Origin: Apteryx mantelli
Taxonomy: Eukaryota; Chordata; Aves; Apterygiformes; Apterygidae
Direction: 5' to 3'
Assembly (NCBI RefSeq): GCF_036417845.1
Contig: NC_089981.1
Span: 24,262,001 to 24,326,000, forward strand
DNA length: 64,000 nucleotides
Shown: positions 1 through 12,000 of the stretch, piece after piece
Layout of the letters: the number at the start of each line of letters is the position of its first letter
Numbering within the stretch: the first letter of the stretch is position 1
Notes under the pieces: model-generated
Database searches by the model: none
What the model saw: only the letters and a program-made list of their open reading frames with translations
Told to the model about the DNA's origin: nothing
Made by a program: the position numbers and the translations under genes

Positions 1-2440
1 CAGATTTGGCAGGCTGGCCTGGAGCAGTGGGAGCAGGGCTGTCTGCCAGGCGCCCCGTCCAGGGCTGCTTCCAGCAGAAGGCAGCAATGCGAGCAGTGGC
101 TCACAAGAGGGCACTGTGCGGCCGTCATTGCGCCCATCTACGCTGGAAGGAAAACTGAAGGTGATTTTGGATGTCGGAAAGATACCCGACACTGGCTGCC
201 TAAACAGGCTTCCCGCTCCTGACCCGCTTGGCCCTGGCACACGGGCTGTAGCACTTCTCCCATGCAGGGAGATGGATTCCTGCTCCCTGCACAATGAAAA
301 CTACCTGAATGCACCCAACCATCTCAAGCAAAGACCGAGGGAAAGCCGCCGTTCCCTGCAGTGCCTCAGGGACTCTCACTTGAACACGATTGCTTTGATC
401 CTTTAATGCTGATGCTCAATAGCTTCACTGGTCTACAATTTCCCTTTCCAAGAAGGACAGTGAGGAAGAGAAGTCACAGTGCCCGTGCAATCCTACACTG
501 AAAGTATTTCATGGCTTCCCAATAAGATAAAAAGACAGCACTTTTTTCTTTGAATTGACATGGTGCAACCAGCCAAGTACCCACTTTGTGCTTGCAGAAT
601 GATTTTCCCGGGGTGATGTTCTCTAACTCAAGGAACGGGTTTCTCACTTGAAGAGTGGCAGACCTCTAACATATAACAAAAAGTGATGGTAGTCCTGTGG
701 CAGTCTCCTGAGGTTCACAGTGCTCTCCAGCTTAGTACATCGGCCTCAAAGCCTCTGAACAATTTTGGTCTGAATTCAGTTTAAGCAAAACTACTGCAAA
801 ATTCAGTCAGCTCTTCTGCCAGACACCCACCTTTCAACTCTGCCCTCCTCCCTAGGCACTCTGCACTCACGCTGGGCCCCATTTGTCTCTGATGATTGAC
901 TGGGGAGCCATGGAAAGACGCGATGTGCACGGGCCCCCTGAGCCATTCGGGAAGGCGGCCAGGCTGGAGATTTATCATGGATCCATTGTCAGGGTCTTTA
1001 ACTTCCCTCTGCCCCGTGCCCTCCGTGACCCCTAAATTAGCTCTGAAAGGGGAGATGTGCTTTTCAGCGCTCAAAGGCGCCCAGCGCAGCAGCCTCGCTC
1101 CCCTCCCTCCGCGCGGGCCGCTTTGAGGGGCCGGGCAAAGGAGGCGAGAGCGTGACACTCAGCAGATGGTCTCGCGGCGGGGAGCCAGCGCTGGGCACGG
1201 GGGAGGCCCGGTCCTGCTGCACACCCCTTTGGAGGCGGCCGGCTTGACCTGCCATGACTTCACCAGCGCTGCCCGGTCACCTCCCTGCTTCCCAGCAGCA
1301 GGAGAAAAATGAGGGGGATCCAGGTCTGCTAAAGGCGCCCAAACGCCTTCATCCTGCCAGACGTCCTGCTTTGATGCCCACTCACAAAAGGGCCCGTATC
1401 CTGGCTAAACCCACTTTACCGAGCAAGCCAAGCACTTGCAGGACCAAGCACCTTTGGCCATCTGCTCAAGTGGAAAAAGTAGACACTTCCCTCAGAACTT
1501 CTCCCAGCTTCCCAGTCAAACATATCTGCGTAATGATTCCCTGTAGGCACTGGACATCTGGCCTCTAAGGAGTGGTTGCTGCAAGGTGATTTCCATGTCA
1601 CCATGCCTTGCAGCCAAAACAACCTACCAATGGCTTATTGAAAACTCAGGCCCTTTGCAACTCACTCTTTTACCCTCTCAACTGCAAGAAAATGCTCCAG
1701 GTAGCCCCTGCATGCTCTGGCCCTGATGAAACCTGGCCCACTTGCACAAACCCAGAGACAGAAGGGGAGAAGGCTTTCCTGGGGCAAGGATATTCCTGGT
1801 TTCTTCTCTCTTTCTGGCTAGGTGGCCAGGGCAACTCTTTCTGGTAACACACTTGGACTGACCAGTAACTTTGCAACATGCTGGGCAAATAAACCCTACC
1901 CAAAGAGTATGTTTCAGTGGACACTGAAGTCATCAGGGTGGTGTTGGCTTAAAAGATGGATTTTCTAAAGATGCTTTGAAGTCTTCAAAGCTGTCTTAAG
2001 TGTTTCGATTTCAATCCCAGCAGTCAGCTCTAAATACGCACCCAGTCTGTCCCGCCTAGTTTTCACTACCATAGTAGCTGAGCGCTCACACACACCAATG
2101 CATTTCTCAGCCCTAGAGGACTGTGCCATGTGTCCCCCTATAACTTGTTAGAAGCGAGTTTCCCAGCACATCCCAATCGAAGTGCTTTGGACTTGCAATT
2201 GAGAAGGATTGTAGGAATCTCACTGCCATTTTTGACAAGCGCACAGGCCATTTCTCCATGTCTCTTTGCGTTTCTCCTGCTGGAGCTACAGAGGTCAGGG
2301 AAGCCAGTTGCAGTTCTGTCAACAGTGAGGCGCAACTTGAAAGGAGGTCACTCGCTGTAAAGCCAGGCCAATCTGGGAGTCCATCTAAAACAAAACTGCT
2401 AACCACGGCTTATCTTCCTTTCTTCCGAGAGCTGGAGAAA
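1..2440. other. Intergenic, no gene seen
   Basis: Unremarkable sequence apart from a short CpG-rich patch at about 1060-1260. Open frames here are short, overlap on both strands and resemble no family. Confidence 0.7.
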
Positions 2441-2449
2441 AGGAAAGAG

Positions 2450-3225
2450 CGGAGCAGCTCTGAGAAAAGAAGCGTGCGGTGGGGGGGATGAAAAGGCGCA
2501 GGGAGTGGAATCGAGTGCAGCGGCAGGGCTGCCAGCCGCCGACCACAGAAACTCGGGGAAGAGGCAACAAAGGCGAAAGAAAGCAAAGGGAGTTGGGAGG
2601 GCAGGAGGGGAAGCAAGAAAGGGAAAGCTACTTAAAGTTTGCCGTGAATGCAACACTATCACGGTCTTTTGTACGGACCAAAGGGCCTGCTGGGAGGCAT
2701 GCAGCTCCCTTATCACACGCGCAGGAGGGGTGACAAACGGTCACCCCGTAGCATTGACGCCGGCTGATGCACGTCCGGCTCCTCGGGGAGGGGCGGCCGG
2801 GGGTCCGCCCTGCACCGTCACCCCCCGCCCGCCGACAACAGCAGAAAATCACAATGCCTCCGCTTTGTGGGTGCTCAGGCAAGGGCGAGCTAGGAGGAGG
2901 GCACGGCAGGGGGAGAGGCGCCGATGGGCTCAGCCCTCTCCTCGGCTTCCTCCTCCCTCCCGCTTCAACGCGGTCTCGCCCCTCTCTGCTCGGATGACGG
3001 AGACCTCCCTTGCTGGGATTTCATGCTTGCCGCGTCCAGCTGCTCCTGCTCTGAGGAAGATGCACACGCGGTGCCCTCCCTTTCCCCATCCCCTTCCCCC
3101 AGCACGCTCCGCTTTCTCCCACCCTTAGCCCAACGCTACGGAGAACAAAGAGCTCAGTGCAGCCCTCTGTTAGCAGAGGCAAAAAGAGCCCTAGCTAAGC
3201 TCGGCGCTAACTAAAAATAGTGTTA
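2450..3225. promoter_or_regulatory. GC-rich patch with a MEF2-type site
   Basis: CpG-enriched sequence ends in CTAAAAATAG at 3211-3220, a perfect match to the MEF2 consensus. There is no coding support. The patch could be a distal regulatory island. Confidence 0.35.
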
Positions 3226-4155
3226 CTGGATGTAACAGCCTTGGTTGGCCTGAAAAAAGGCTGGGGTCCAAAGATGGCCATTCCTATAGTTCTTCAATAT
3301 TTGCACACAGAGCATTTCCATCCCAGTACTGCTTTCTTTGGAGGACCCAGAGCAGACCAGAATAAGCAGGAAAGTCTCAGACAAGTATTGACAAGGTCTT
3401 CTTACTTACGATTCATTCAGGGAAGTGGGGAAAAGAATCTGAGAGGAGAAATATATTCATAAAGCCATGTTCAAAAACTGTATTTTTTTCCAGATTTGCA
3501 CCTGTATTCAATTAGAAGTGCAAACACTGCATTTCCAGATTAAGGAAGATATATATCACTGGCCTATCAAGTCTGCAGGGCAAAGTTTGTCTTATCCTAG
3601 GTGTTTATCCATCATCTTGTCTAGTACATCCCTTGAAGGTAGATTCTAGGTACCCCATAATAAAAGTAATAACATTAATTATTATAATTAAGAGCAAACA
3701 GGACATGTTCACTTTAGAGACAGAGGGGTAGGCAAAGTTTTCTGGTCCACAGAAGAGCACACAGGCCATATATTAAAGCAGTAAGGAGGATTTTCTTGAG
3801 GACTTTCTTCTCCTCCCTCAATGCTCTCCCTGCTCCTTCAAGGGGAACTTGATGCAACCAAACTGCAGAAGTATCAGCAGCTCCAGCTGCCTCTGAAAGG
3901 AGCTTCACTGAGGGGACAGGCTCTGTCCTTCATAAAAGAGAAGGGAACCTCAGAATATTTTTTAGCATCTAAATGGTTAAGTTTTCCGCATGCTTGGAAC
4001 AGCTTACAGACTCGCCTGTAGAACTGTACACACAAAATATGATTAAAAGAGCAAAATGACAGCTTGGTACTGGAGGGCTTCTCAACCAGAAGGAATGATT
4101 AAAAGAAATGTAGATCCATGAGAAAGTTCCCAGAATGACTCAGAGCAAAAACCTG
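3226..4155. other. Intergenic AT-rich spacer
   Basis: AT-rich, with an ATTA/TAAT cluster around 3659-3693. No gene seen. Confidence 0.65.
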
Positions 4156-4159
4156 ATTT

Positions 4160-4850
4160 GCTTGCAGGTGGATCTTCTCCTTCCCCCTCCCCGCTGTCCC
4201 CCCCAGCTTCGTGTTTCTGGTGGCCGTGTCCAAGAGACTCCCTGCCACGGGGCTCAGAGGCAGCGGCAGCAGCCGGTGCCCTCTGAAATGCTGTGGGCGA
4301 CCGGGAGGTTGGCAGCTCCTTGGCTGCGCTCCGAGGCGACACTTGGAGAGAGCGAGAGGGGGGAAATGTTGTTGTGCGGGGCTCGGGGGCCCGTCAGCCA
4401 GCCCAGCACTAATCTGGAGGCACAGCTCGGTCCCCTGGGGACGGGCAGCGGGACGCAGGGCTGCAGCCCCGTCTCCGCTCGCTCTTTTGGTGGCCACGGC
4501 CCGCAGCAGCCAAGAAGCGCTCTTCAGCCGCCGAGCTCGCGCTGAAAAGCGCAGCAGGAGACTTTCCTTCCCGGCTTTCGCTTACGCTAACTTCTCCCTC
4601 TCACCGGCTCTGTCCATAGGGACCAGAGGGGCATTTCAGTGCCTCGCACCTATCAGCCCCTTAGCGCCTGCGCGGGCTGCTTTGAAGCCCTTTCCAGTCA
4701 AGCTCGCACTGGTTAACGCCAGCCAGGGGCCCCCAGAGGCCGGGTTCAGTTGCAATCTCTGCTGTGGCTCTGCACGCGTGACCTTGGGCGAGCTGCTTCG
4801 AGTCAGCACTTTAACACAGGCATTAAAACGGCCCCAAATCTGGGGCTCCT
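4160..4850. other. CpG-rich patch
   Basis: This GC-rich interval has overlapping Arg/Ser/Pro-rich open frames on both strands. That is the mark of base composition, not coding. It may be an unmethylated regulatory island. Confidence 0.4.
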
Positions 4851-5169
4851 ATTAGCAGCCGCCCGTGTTTCTGTCTCTGCATCCCTTGCTCTGAGCACCA
4901 CACAGCCCCAAGGACTGCGTACCTCTTACCTGCCCTAAATCACTTTCTAGGTGATGATGTCATGCACTTTTCCCCTGTAAACTGGCAGAAACGCCGTGTG
5001 CTCTTGCAAAGTGCTACATTCACTCGTAAGGGAGGCCTCCTATCGGTTTCACAGAAACAAAGCAGTGCCCTACCAGAGCTGCTGGAGTATGACAGGTACT
5101 TCCTGCGGTCTGCAAAACACACACGCTTAGGGCTTATTCTTGTCCCCAAAAGCTGCTTTTTTTCTCTTC

Positions 5170-6320
5170 TCGCTCGCCCCTAGGCAGTGTGAGCAGGTTC
5201 CCTGCTGCGGCAGCGTCCAAGTCACTGGACACGCTCTACCGCCAGCTGGCGGTTTGGGCTCTGCTGTTCCCAGGGTGTCTTTTCCAGCCTGTTTCGGAGC
5301 CCCAAGAGTTCTCGCAAAGCGGGTGGGCGAAGCCTGGTCCGCCCGGGGGGCTGACAAGGGTGGCTCGCGCCCAGCCGGGAGCGCTCCTCCAGGCAGAGCC
5401 GGGGCAAAGCCCCAGCCGCAGCCGCTCCGACTGCGGAGAGATGAAAAGCGTGCCGTGCCGCGGGCAGTGCGTTTTCAGCTCTGGCTGCGGGTTGCCGTGA
5501 GTAATGAGCCTCGCGCCTGCCAAGGTACGGTGCTTCGCAGAGCCTCGGCAGGAGAAAGGTGGGTGGGGAAAGCGGGGGGTTTTCCGAGCCAGCTCCTCTA
5601 CCAGATTTTGGAGGAATTGTGTCTGGTGTTTTAAATTCGAAAGCATCCACTCCCCTTTTCTAGGGGCCTGAAGTGCCCCTGCATTAACCTCTCCTGCGTA
5701 AGGAACCCCCCGGGTTTTGAAACCTTAATGTCATAACCTGTTTGTCCTGTTTAAAAGCGCAGGGCAGGGCTGGGGAGCTGACAGATTCCAAGTAAGCTGA
5801 GCCTGCAGCTACCCGGCGTCTTCACGGCTCAGCGAGGGAGCAGGAGGGGGAAAAACAGCCCTTGGAGCCTCACATTTTTCTGCCTCGTTTTCTTTCTTCT
5901 CCTTCAGGAATTGCGCCGCGAAGCTTTGCCGGCGTGCTGGCTGGCACCCGTCTCGGCTCCGGGAGCGCTGCTCTGTGATTTGCTCGGCAAGGAGTGTTTT
6001 GGGGGGGGGTTCTGGCAGACTGGAGACCGTGTGCGAAGGCTGGTAGCAAACGCTCCCGAGATGAAAAGGCTCCCTCCACTATCTCCAAAATCAGACCAGC
6101 CTGGCTCTCTCGTCCCGACCCACGTTGGCAGCTCCCGCACGCGCGCCGAGCCGTGCGGTTGCGAGTGTTTATGCGTGTCGGCAGCCGGGCTGCCGGGCAC
6201 CGGCGTGCCTGCCCGGGCAGGAAGCACGGGCCAGCGGTCAGGGCACCGGCAGCGCCCGCTGGATCCCGAAAATCCCGCCCTCACTTCGCCTACCGGCTTC
6301 GCATCCCCAGGCCTCCGCTC
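5170..6320. other. CpG-rich patch
   Basis: This is the longest CpG-rich stretch left of ASCL2 apart from 23.5-24.56 kb. It includes the palindromic E-box at 5238-5253. No convincing exon is seen; a non-coding transcript start is possible. Confidence 0.45.
5238..5253. promoter_or_regulatory. 16-bp palindrome centred on a CAGCTG E-box
   Basis: ACCGCCAGCTGGCGGT is its own reverse complement and contains CAGCTG, the core preferred by ASCL-type bHLH dimers. It lies in a CpG-rich patch 34 kb from ASCL2. Binding is inferred only. Confidence 0.35.
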
Positions 6321-6399
6321 CTCAAACCATGCTGAACAGTGATCTGCAGCTCAAGCGTGCTTGTCGCGCCAAATAGCTTAGAGACCATGCGTTTTTGTG

Positions 6400-9300
6400 C
6401 TCGTGCAAGCGCCCGGGAGGGAAACACACCGTGCATATGGGGGCCGGATCACTTTTTTGCAGGGATGAAGCGTTGCTGCTTAGCTGAATGCACAACGGAA
6501 AAGGTGTCCGGGTGCTTTCTGCTCCCGCCAGGCAAAATGGGTCCTCTGAATAAGGCTACTCAAAGCATTCTTGAAAAGCAGAGTCTTCATCTATTTAAAT
6601 CATTAGAGAATAAACAAAGAATGCTTTAAAACACCTTAGGTTGCTACAGATTCATAGTATATATTTTGAAATAAGCGATTTATGCCTTGTTCCATTTTTG
6701 ATGATGACGATGATGACGCCAATTTAGTGTTTTCTGCCTGGGTCTGATAAAGGCTGTGCCAGGCGAAAAGACAAATGCCAGCAGAAAGCACTGAATTCCT
6801 GTAAGGTGTACAGACACCCAAGCTGCAGTAGTTCGTAAGCCCGCGAGTGAAGTGGCCAAGTGTAATCCTCTGTCCATTTGCTACTCAGGCCCGAACTATG
6901 AGTAAGATGTCTGAGCAGTTGGCCAACAAATAACTGAAAACCCACTTGAAGTGGCAGTGGGCAGTCATGCGTTACCACACCTCGTTTTCTTCTCCTAGTC
7001 TCTACGGCTCCTTTTGGAAATGTTTTTTTCGCCCACGTGCAGACAGAAAAGTCCTTTCCGTACAGGTGCCCGCACACGTAGGGAGGTGAAGCGATAGGAC
7101 TTGGCACCTCCTCAAGAGGCGGCTTGCAAGCACTGGTGGCCCAACAGTTGCTCGACACGTGCCCGAAGCAGCGCCAGCGCCTTCGCCTTTGGGTAGCTGC
7201 GGAGAGCCGAGCACCCCAGCTACCCGACAGGAAACATCTGCAATCAGTGAATCATAAAGCGAGCCGGTCGTGTTTTATCCCTTATTTTATGACAAAAATA
7301 AAACGATAAGTTCACTTTGAAAGCCGTTCTTGCCTTCAGTGCATAGGAACGTAAAACAAACGGGTTTATGGCCCCCCTGTCCGATATCTCTGCTTGCAGG
7401 TGGCAGTGGCAGGCTCAGCCCGATAAGGCTGCTGATAGAGAACAAAATTGTTGCGCTGAGCAAACGCACTCATTAAGCAGGAATCTTAACATGTTGAGGA
7501 TATTTGCCTAATGCCTTCCTCCTCCCCAGAGTGAGGAGGCAGGAGCAGAGGGGACACCCGCCAGACTCGGCTCCGGAGCAGGCGCAACGGCAGCGGGATC
7601 AAACAGATGGCTCCTCACCCAAGGGGATTGCAGGTGCACCCCAAGGAACGGCAGTGGGGGACAAGCGTGCCCAAAAAGCCATCGGCACCTTCCAGTGAGC
7701 CAGAGCCAACCACCTGTATGAGTCTCAATGGGGATTTCAGGTCTACTGAGACCACCACAAAATACCTCCAGATTTAGGGTCATCTCTGCACACACAGAGC
7801 AGTTATTTTCCTGGGGTTGCTGGATGCTGAACGTCTTAGTCATCCTGCGCAAAGATTAGGAGAACGGTCCTACGACAAGTACGGCTCTGTTCCACCTTTA
7901 TTTGAAGACTAGCTGTTAAGCAACCACTTTTTGTTGGCCCTTTTTAGTGGTTTAGCGTTTGCATTAGGCATGTTTCGCTCTTGCCTTTTCCTTTTCAGGA
8001 GGGGATAAAACTGTCACCATGAAAGGAAATTAGTTCCTCGAACTCGTTTCACTGTGTTTTCTGCTTTTTGGCCAAGGATTTTTGTATGCCTGGATTCCAA
8101 ACTTCCTTGTTCCTTATTTATTGTTATTTAAAATAATAGTAACTGCTGGTTGAAGGGGTGGAAATCGGCGGGGGGGGAGGACAACGAGCCCCCAGGGCTG
8201 GGTCTCCTGTCTAGGCCAGATCATGCCATGGTGGTGGCCTCAATCTCAGGGTGTGCTCTTTCCTCCAGTGCCTCCAGCCCTCACGAGACAGAGCAGTTGA
8301 GACACTGGGGGAACCCAGGGCTCTGGGGGCTGCACTGCCTCTCATGAACTGGGTTGGTGTTTTACGTGGTCTTGATAAAATATCACCCTAAAGAGCATAA
8401 ATGTGAAATGTTTCAGCCAAGCTGAAAGGATCGAAAGGAGAACAGCTCCAACTCAGAGGAGGGATAAAGTTAGGAAACTCAAAGTCACTCTTGAAAGAGA
8501 ACTTCTGGTGGCTACAGGAGTTTATTCGCTACCCAACAGTGGTAACACCATCGAGAAAGAAACGACAGCTGGAAATTTAAAATGCAGCTGTTATAATTTG
8601 GTTTGATTATATTTTTTAGTTTGGCTGCAAACATCTTTGAGAACCTACCAAAAGGTAAGGACGAGTCCTGGCATCCATGGCCTGCAACAACCCTCCTTGA
8701 CCTCGCTGGGAGAATGCGCTATGGACTCCATACCTCTTCATGCAGAGTGCCACCTTGGCAAGAGATCTCTCTGTCTCTGTTTTGTCTGTCAGATCCATTG
8801 CAATTATTTAGGGAAAAAGATAACATGCGAACATGTTGTTAATATTCAAAACACCCTGAAATAAGAGCTCACATAGCCATGCTATTACAAAGTACAAAGA
8901 CCGCAGATTATAGCCTGTGAGGCCAGGCATTACCTAGCCCTGGGTGGTGATACGAGAGCTTAACACGAAGGCAGCACAGTCTCGGCTGCACGTTAGCCGA
9001 GCAGCCAGGGGAATCACAGACCTGGGCACACTGGCTCCACTTCAGTGAGTCTTCTGCTTTGCTCCAGCAGCTGGCACTGAAAGATGTTTTACCTTGAGTC
9101 TGCCGGACTTGGGAGGCTTCTTCTCTTACCGGTCCAGGTATTTCTGCTCCTTCCATTCTCTCCTGCACAACCAAAACTACAAAGATTATTCCCATCACTA
9201 GTCTTTCAGTTCAACACACTGCAAAAGTCACATCCAGCAGCAAGACATGACTTGAGCAGACAGGTGGGATGTTGGAGGGGTGAGCCTGAGGGACCCCTTA

Positions 9301-11560
9301 CCAAAAAAAGAGAGGCACGTCTTTATATGCCATGCTGAGCATTTAATAGTGGTATTGTAAAGTTACAAGACAAGATGTCACCTAGCATGATAAATCACAT
9401 CTCCAGAAAGGTTTCAACCAAACAGGGAGGAAGGACATACAGAAACAGAGCACACAATAAGGAAAAGGAAAGGGGGGCTGATGTGGCCTAGGGGGGCAGA
9501 GGACCAGAATGAGTAAAGCACTGAGAGGTGGATGAGACAGGACAGGATAGAAAGCGCAGGGGAGGAGGAATGACACAAACAGATTCATTTCCTTGCTAGA
9601 GACAGCCGTTTCCTCCACATATAAGGGCTAATGAGGGAAGTGATGTACCTCCAAGAGCAATGGAGAAGTAGGAAAGATAACTGCAGAAACAGACCCATTT
9701 TGCTAAAAGGAACATGTTGTGCTGGCTATAAACACGGTATCTGTTGGGCTCTTTTAGAAAACAAACAAAACAAAGAAACACCCCGAGTGAAACTCTTTGA
9801 CATTCCAGAAATAACAAAACTGCATCCCTCAGTATCTAAATCACAAAGGCGGGAGCTCAAGCCGTAACATGCTGGCTGGTTTCTGCTCCATGCTGCATTT
9901 TAGCCAGCTCTCCAAAGCAAACTGAAAGCCCCAGCTCCTCCTCCCAAGGAGCCGAACATCCAGCAATAAAGACACCCTAAATTACGGAGAGGAGGAGAAG
10001 TCTTGCTCAAGGCTGTGCAGTGCCTCGGCTGGGGTCCATGCAAAGCAGCCAGCATGAGGGGACGTGACACAACCTGCCGCAGGAATTGTACTGAAACTCC
10101 GAGCATGTCAGAGCAGGAGAGCATCAGGGCAGTGACTGATGAAGATTAGTCCAGATAGCGAGGAGGAATGGTATGCGGGAGAAGGAGGGGGGAAGCGATA
10201 TGGCTATGGGGAAGGAAAGGCAGGGTGGAGCCAGTGGTTCTCCTTGGTGCCCTGCCAAGGTACATATATGTTAATTGAGCAATCCTGTTTCTCCGCTTTC
10301 CTCACTTTCCTCGCAGGTAACAAAAGGCGAGCGCGCGCGTGTGTAGGAAGGGCGGATTAGCAACGCTCCGCCAGTAGTGTGGAACTGTCTCCTAGCAAAG
10401 CCTTCGCCCGGCGGAGGCCCCCCTGCCCAGCGATATACCAGAGTTCATTGCAGTTGCCTCCAAACAGTAGTTTATCTGCTCAGAATTAAAAAAAATGACC
10501 TGTATGCCAACGGTGGGTGTAAATGGGAAGGGCTTGCAGCCACCCACAGAGACCGAGCTGGAACGGCCCACTGACCACGCGTGTGTTTCCTGGGCACTTC
10601 TCCAAGAGCAGCTCGCTGCACGCACACCGCAGGGGAAGGATGCCCTGCCCCGAGGGGAGGCTGGCCACCATCCCTGAAAGGGCCACCATCTCGCCCAGAA
10701 ACCTTTATGGTCCTCGCCTGCTTGCAAGACCAAACCTGCGTTATAACTACTCCCATCACTAGTGCACATGCACACAATCCCATCCTCTTCCTCAGCAGCC
10801 TTCGGCCTCTGCACTTCATAACTGACCTTCTGACCTTCATAACTTTGGCATCTTTCCACACACTCAAATCTTACTTTTAAAGTCTTTCTCCATGACAACC
10901 ATGACTTGAGCAGGTCTTCACATGGCCCTAAAGTTGGAGAGTGCGAGGCCAGAGGGTCTCAGAGCCAGCCGATGCCTCTCAACCACAGAGCTGCACTGCT
11001 CTCCAGGCTGTCGTTACCAGCCCTTAGAAATTAGAAACAGAGGCTTGTTGTGACACCAGCGCCACGTGCACTCAGCTGGCAGCCGAGCAGCGTTTCAGCA
11101 CCCACAGAATATAGAGACAGGGCTACACCAAAATCCCACATCTTACATCCCCTGGGCTGGCCAGATGATGACCCGAGCTCCCAACCTGTTTGCTCAGACT
11201 TCCCGAGAAACATTTGGAGACCACTCCTGATGCTTGCCTGACTTCCCAGGAACCGGCCCACACTTAGTTTTCTGTTGGTGAAAAACAAGAAGTGTTTCCA
11301 CTTTGTGGAACAGGGGAAAACATCCTGGACAACAAGCAGCAAAGATCCTGCTGCACAGGCACTCTCCAGCCCTTACAGGCTTTGATAGCTGTTGCTCTGC
11401 CCCTTCACACGTTGTCGGTGCTTGCTGGTGCTTAAATGCCTTTTTGGGGACACGAGCCATTATCTTCCACAGGTTAATAAAAAGACACAGTTCTTTATCA
11501 GTGGACACAAGCAAAGAATCAGACAAGCCTGTGAGCAGATAAGTCCCTCTTCTCCCTCCT
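6400..11560. other. Intergenic, no gene seen
   Basis: Mixed composition. A short GATGAC-type repeat lies at about 6699-6718, and an A/T-rich spot around 7270-7310 has CDX/HOX-like TTTTATGAC. Nothing coding is supported. Confidence 0.6.
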
Positions 11561-11569
11561 CCTTTTCCA

Positions 11570-12000
11570 AACAGCCCTCCTCATTCAATCCCACCACGCT
11601 GCCGAAGCGACATCCCCTTCCCAGGACTGCCCCCTCCTTAAGGCACCGTAGCCTCGCCGCCAGGCTCCTCGGCTCATCCGCTCAGGTGCGAGGAAACGCT
11701 CACCCCTTGCCAGCGAGGAGCAGAGAGGAGAGAAGAGAAAAGGTGTTATTAATTCACGGTGTTACCCGCCCACAGCGCACACATCACAGCTGATCGTTTC
11801 TGATGCAGATGCGGTCCTCGGGGCGGTGGAGCAATCCGGGGCAGGTCATCCCGCCAGGCAGCGGCCCTGCCCGCGTGCCCAGCGAGAGCAGCGTGCATAG
11901 CCGGGCCAGCGCGCGGGGCCAGCGCGTGCCACCGCAGCTCCCGGGGCAGGCCTGGCTGAGCGGGCAGGTGCGCCGCGAAGCACGAATTCATCCCGCACAG
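11570..12000. other. CpG-rich patch
   Basis: CpG-dense, with the densest part at about 11820-11990 (GCGCGGGGCCAGCGCG). No exon recognised. Confidence 0.4.

Noticed and set aside
2505-3128. 207-codon plus-strand frame
   Set aside because: Arg/Pro/Ser-rich product in a GC-rich patch with frames on both strands; no conserved motif.
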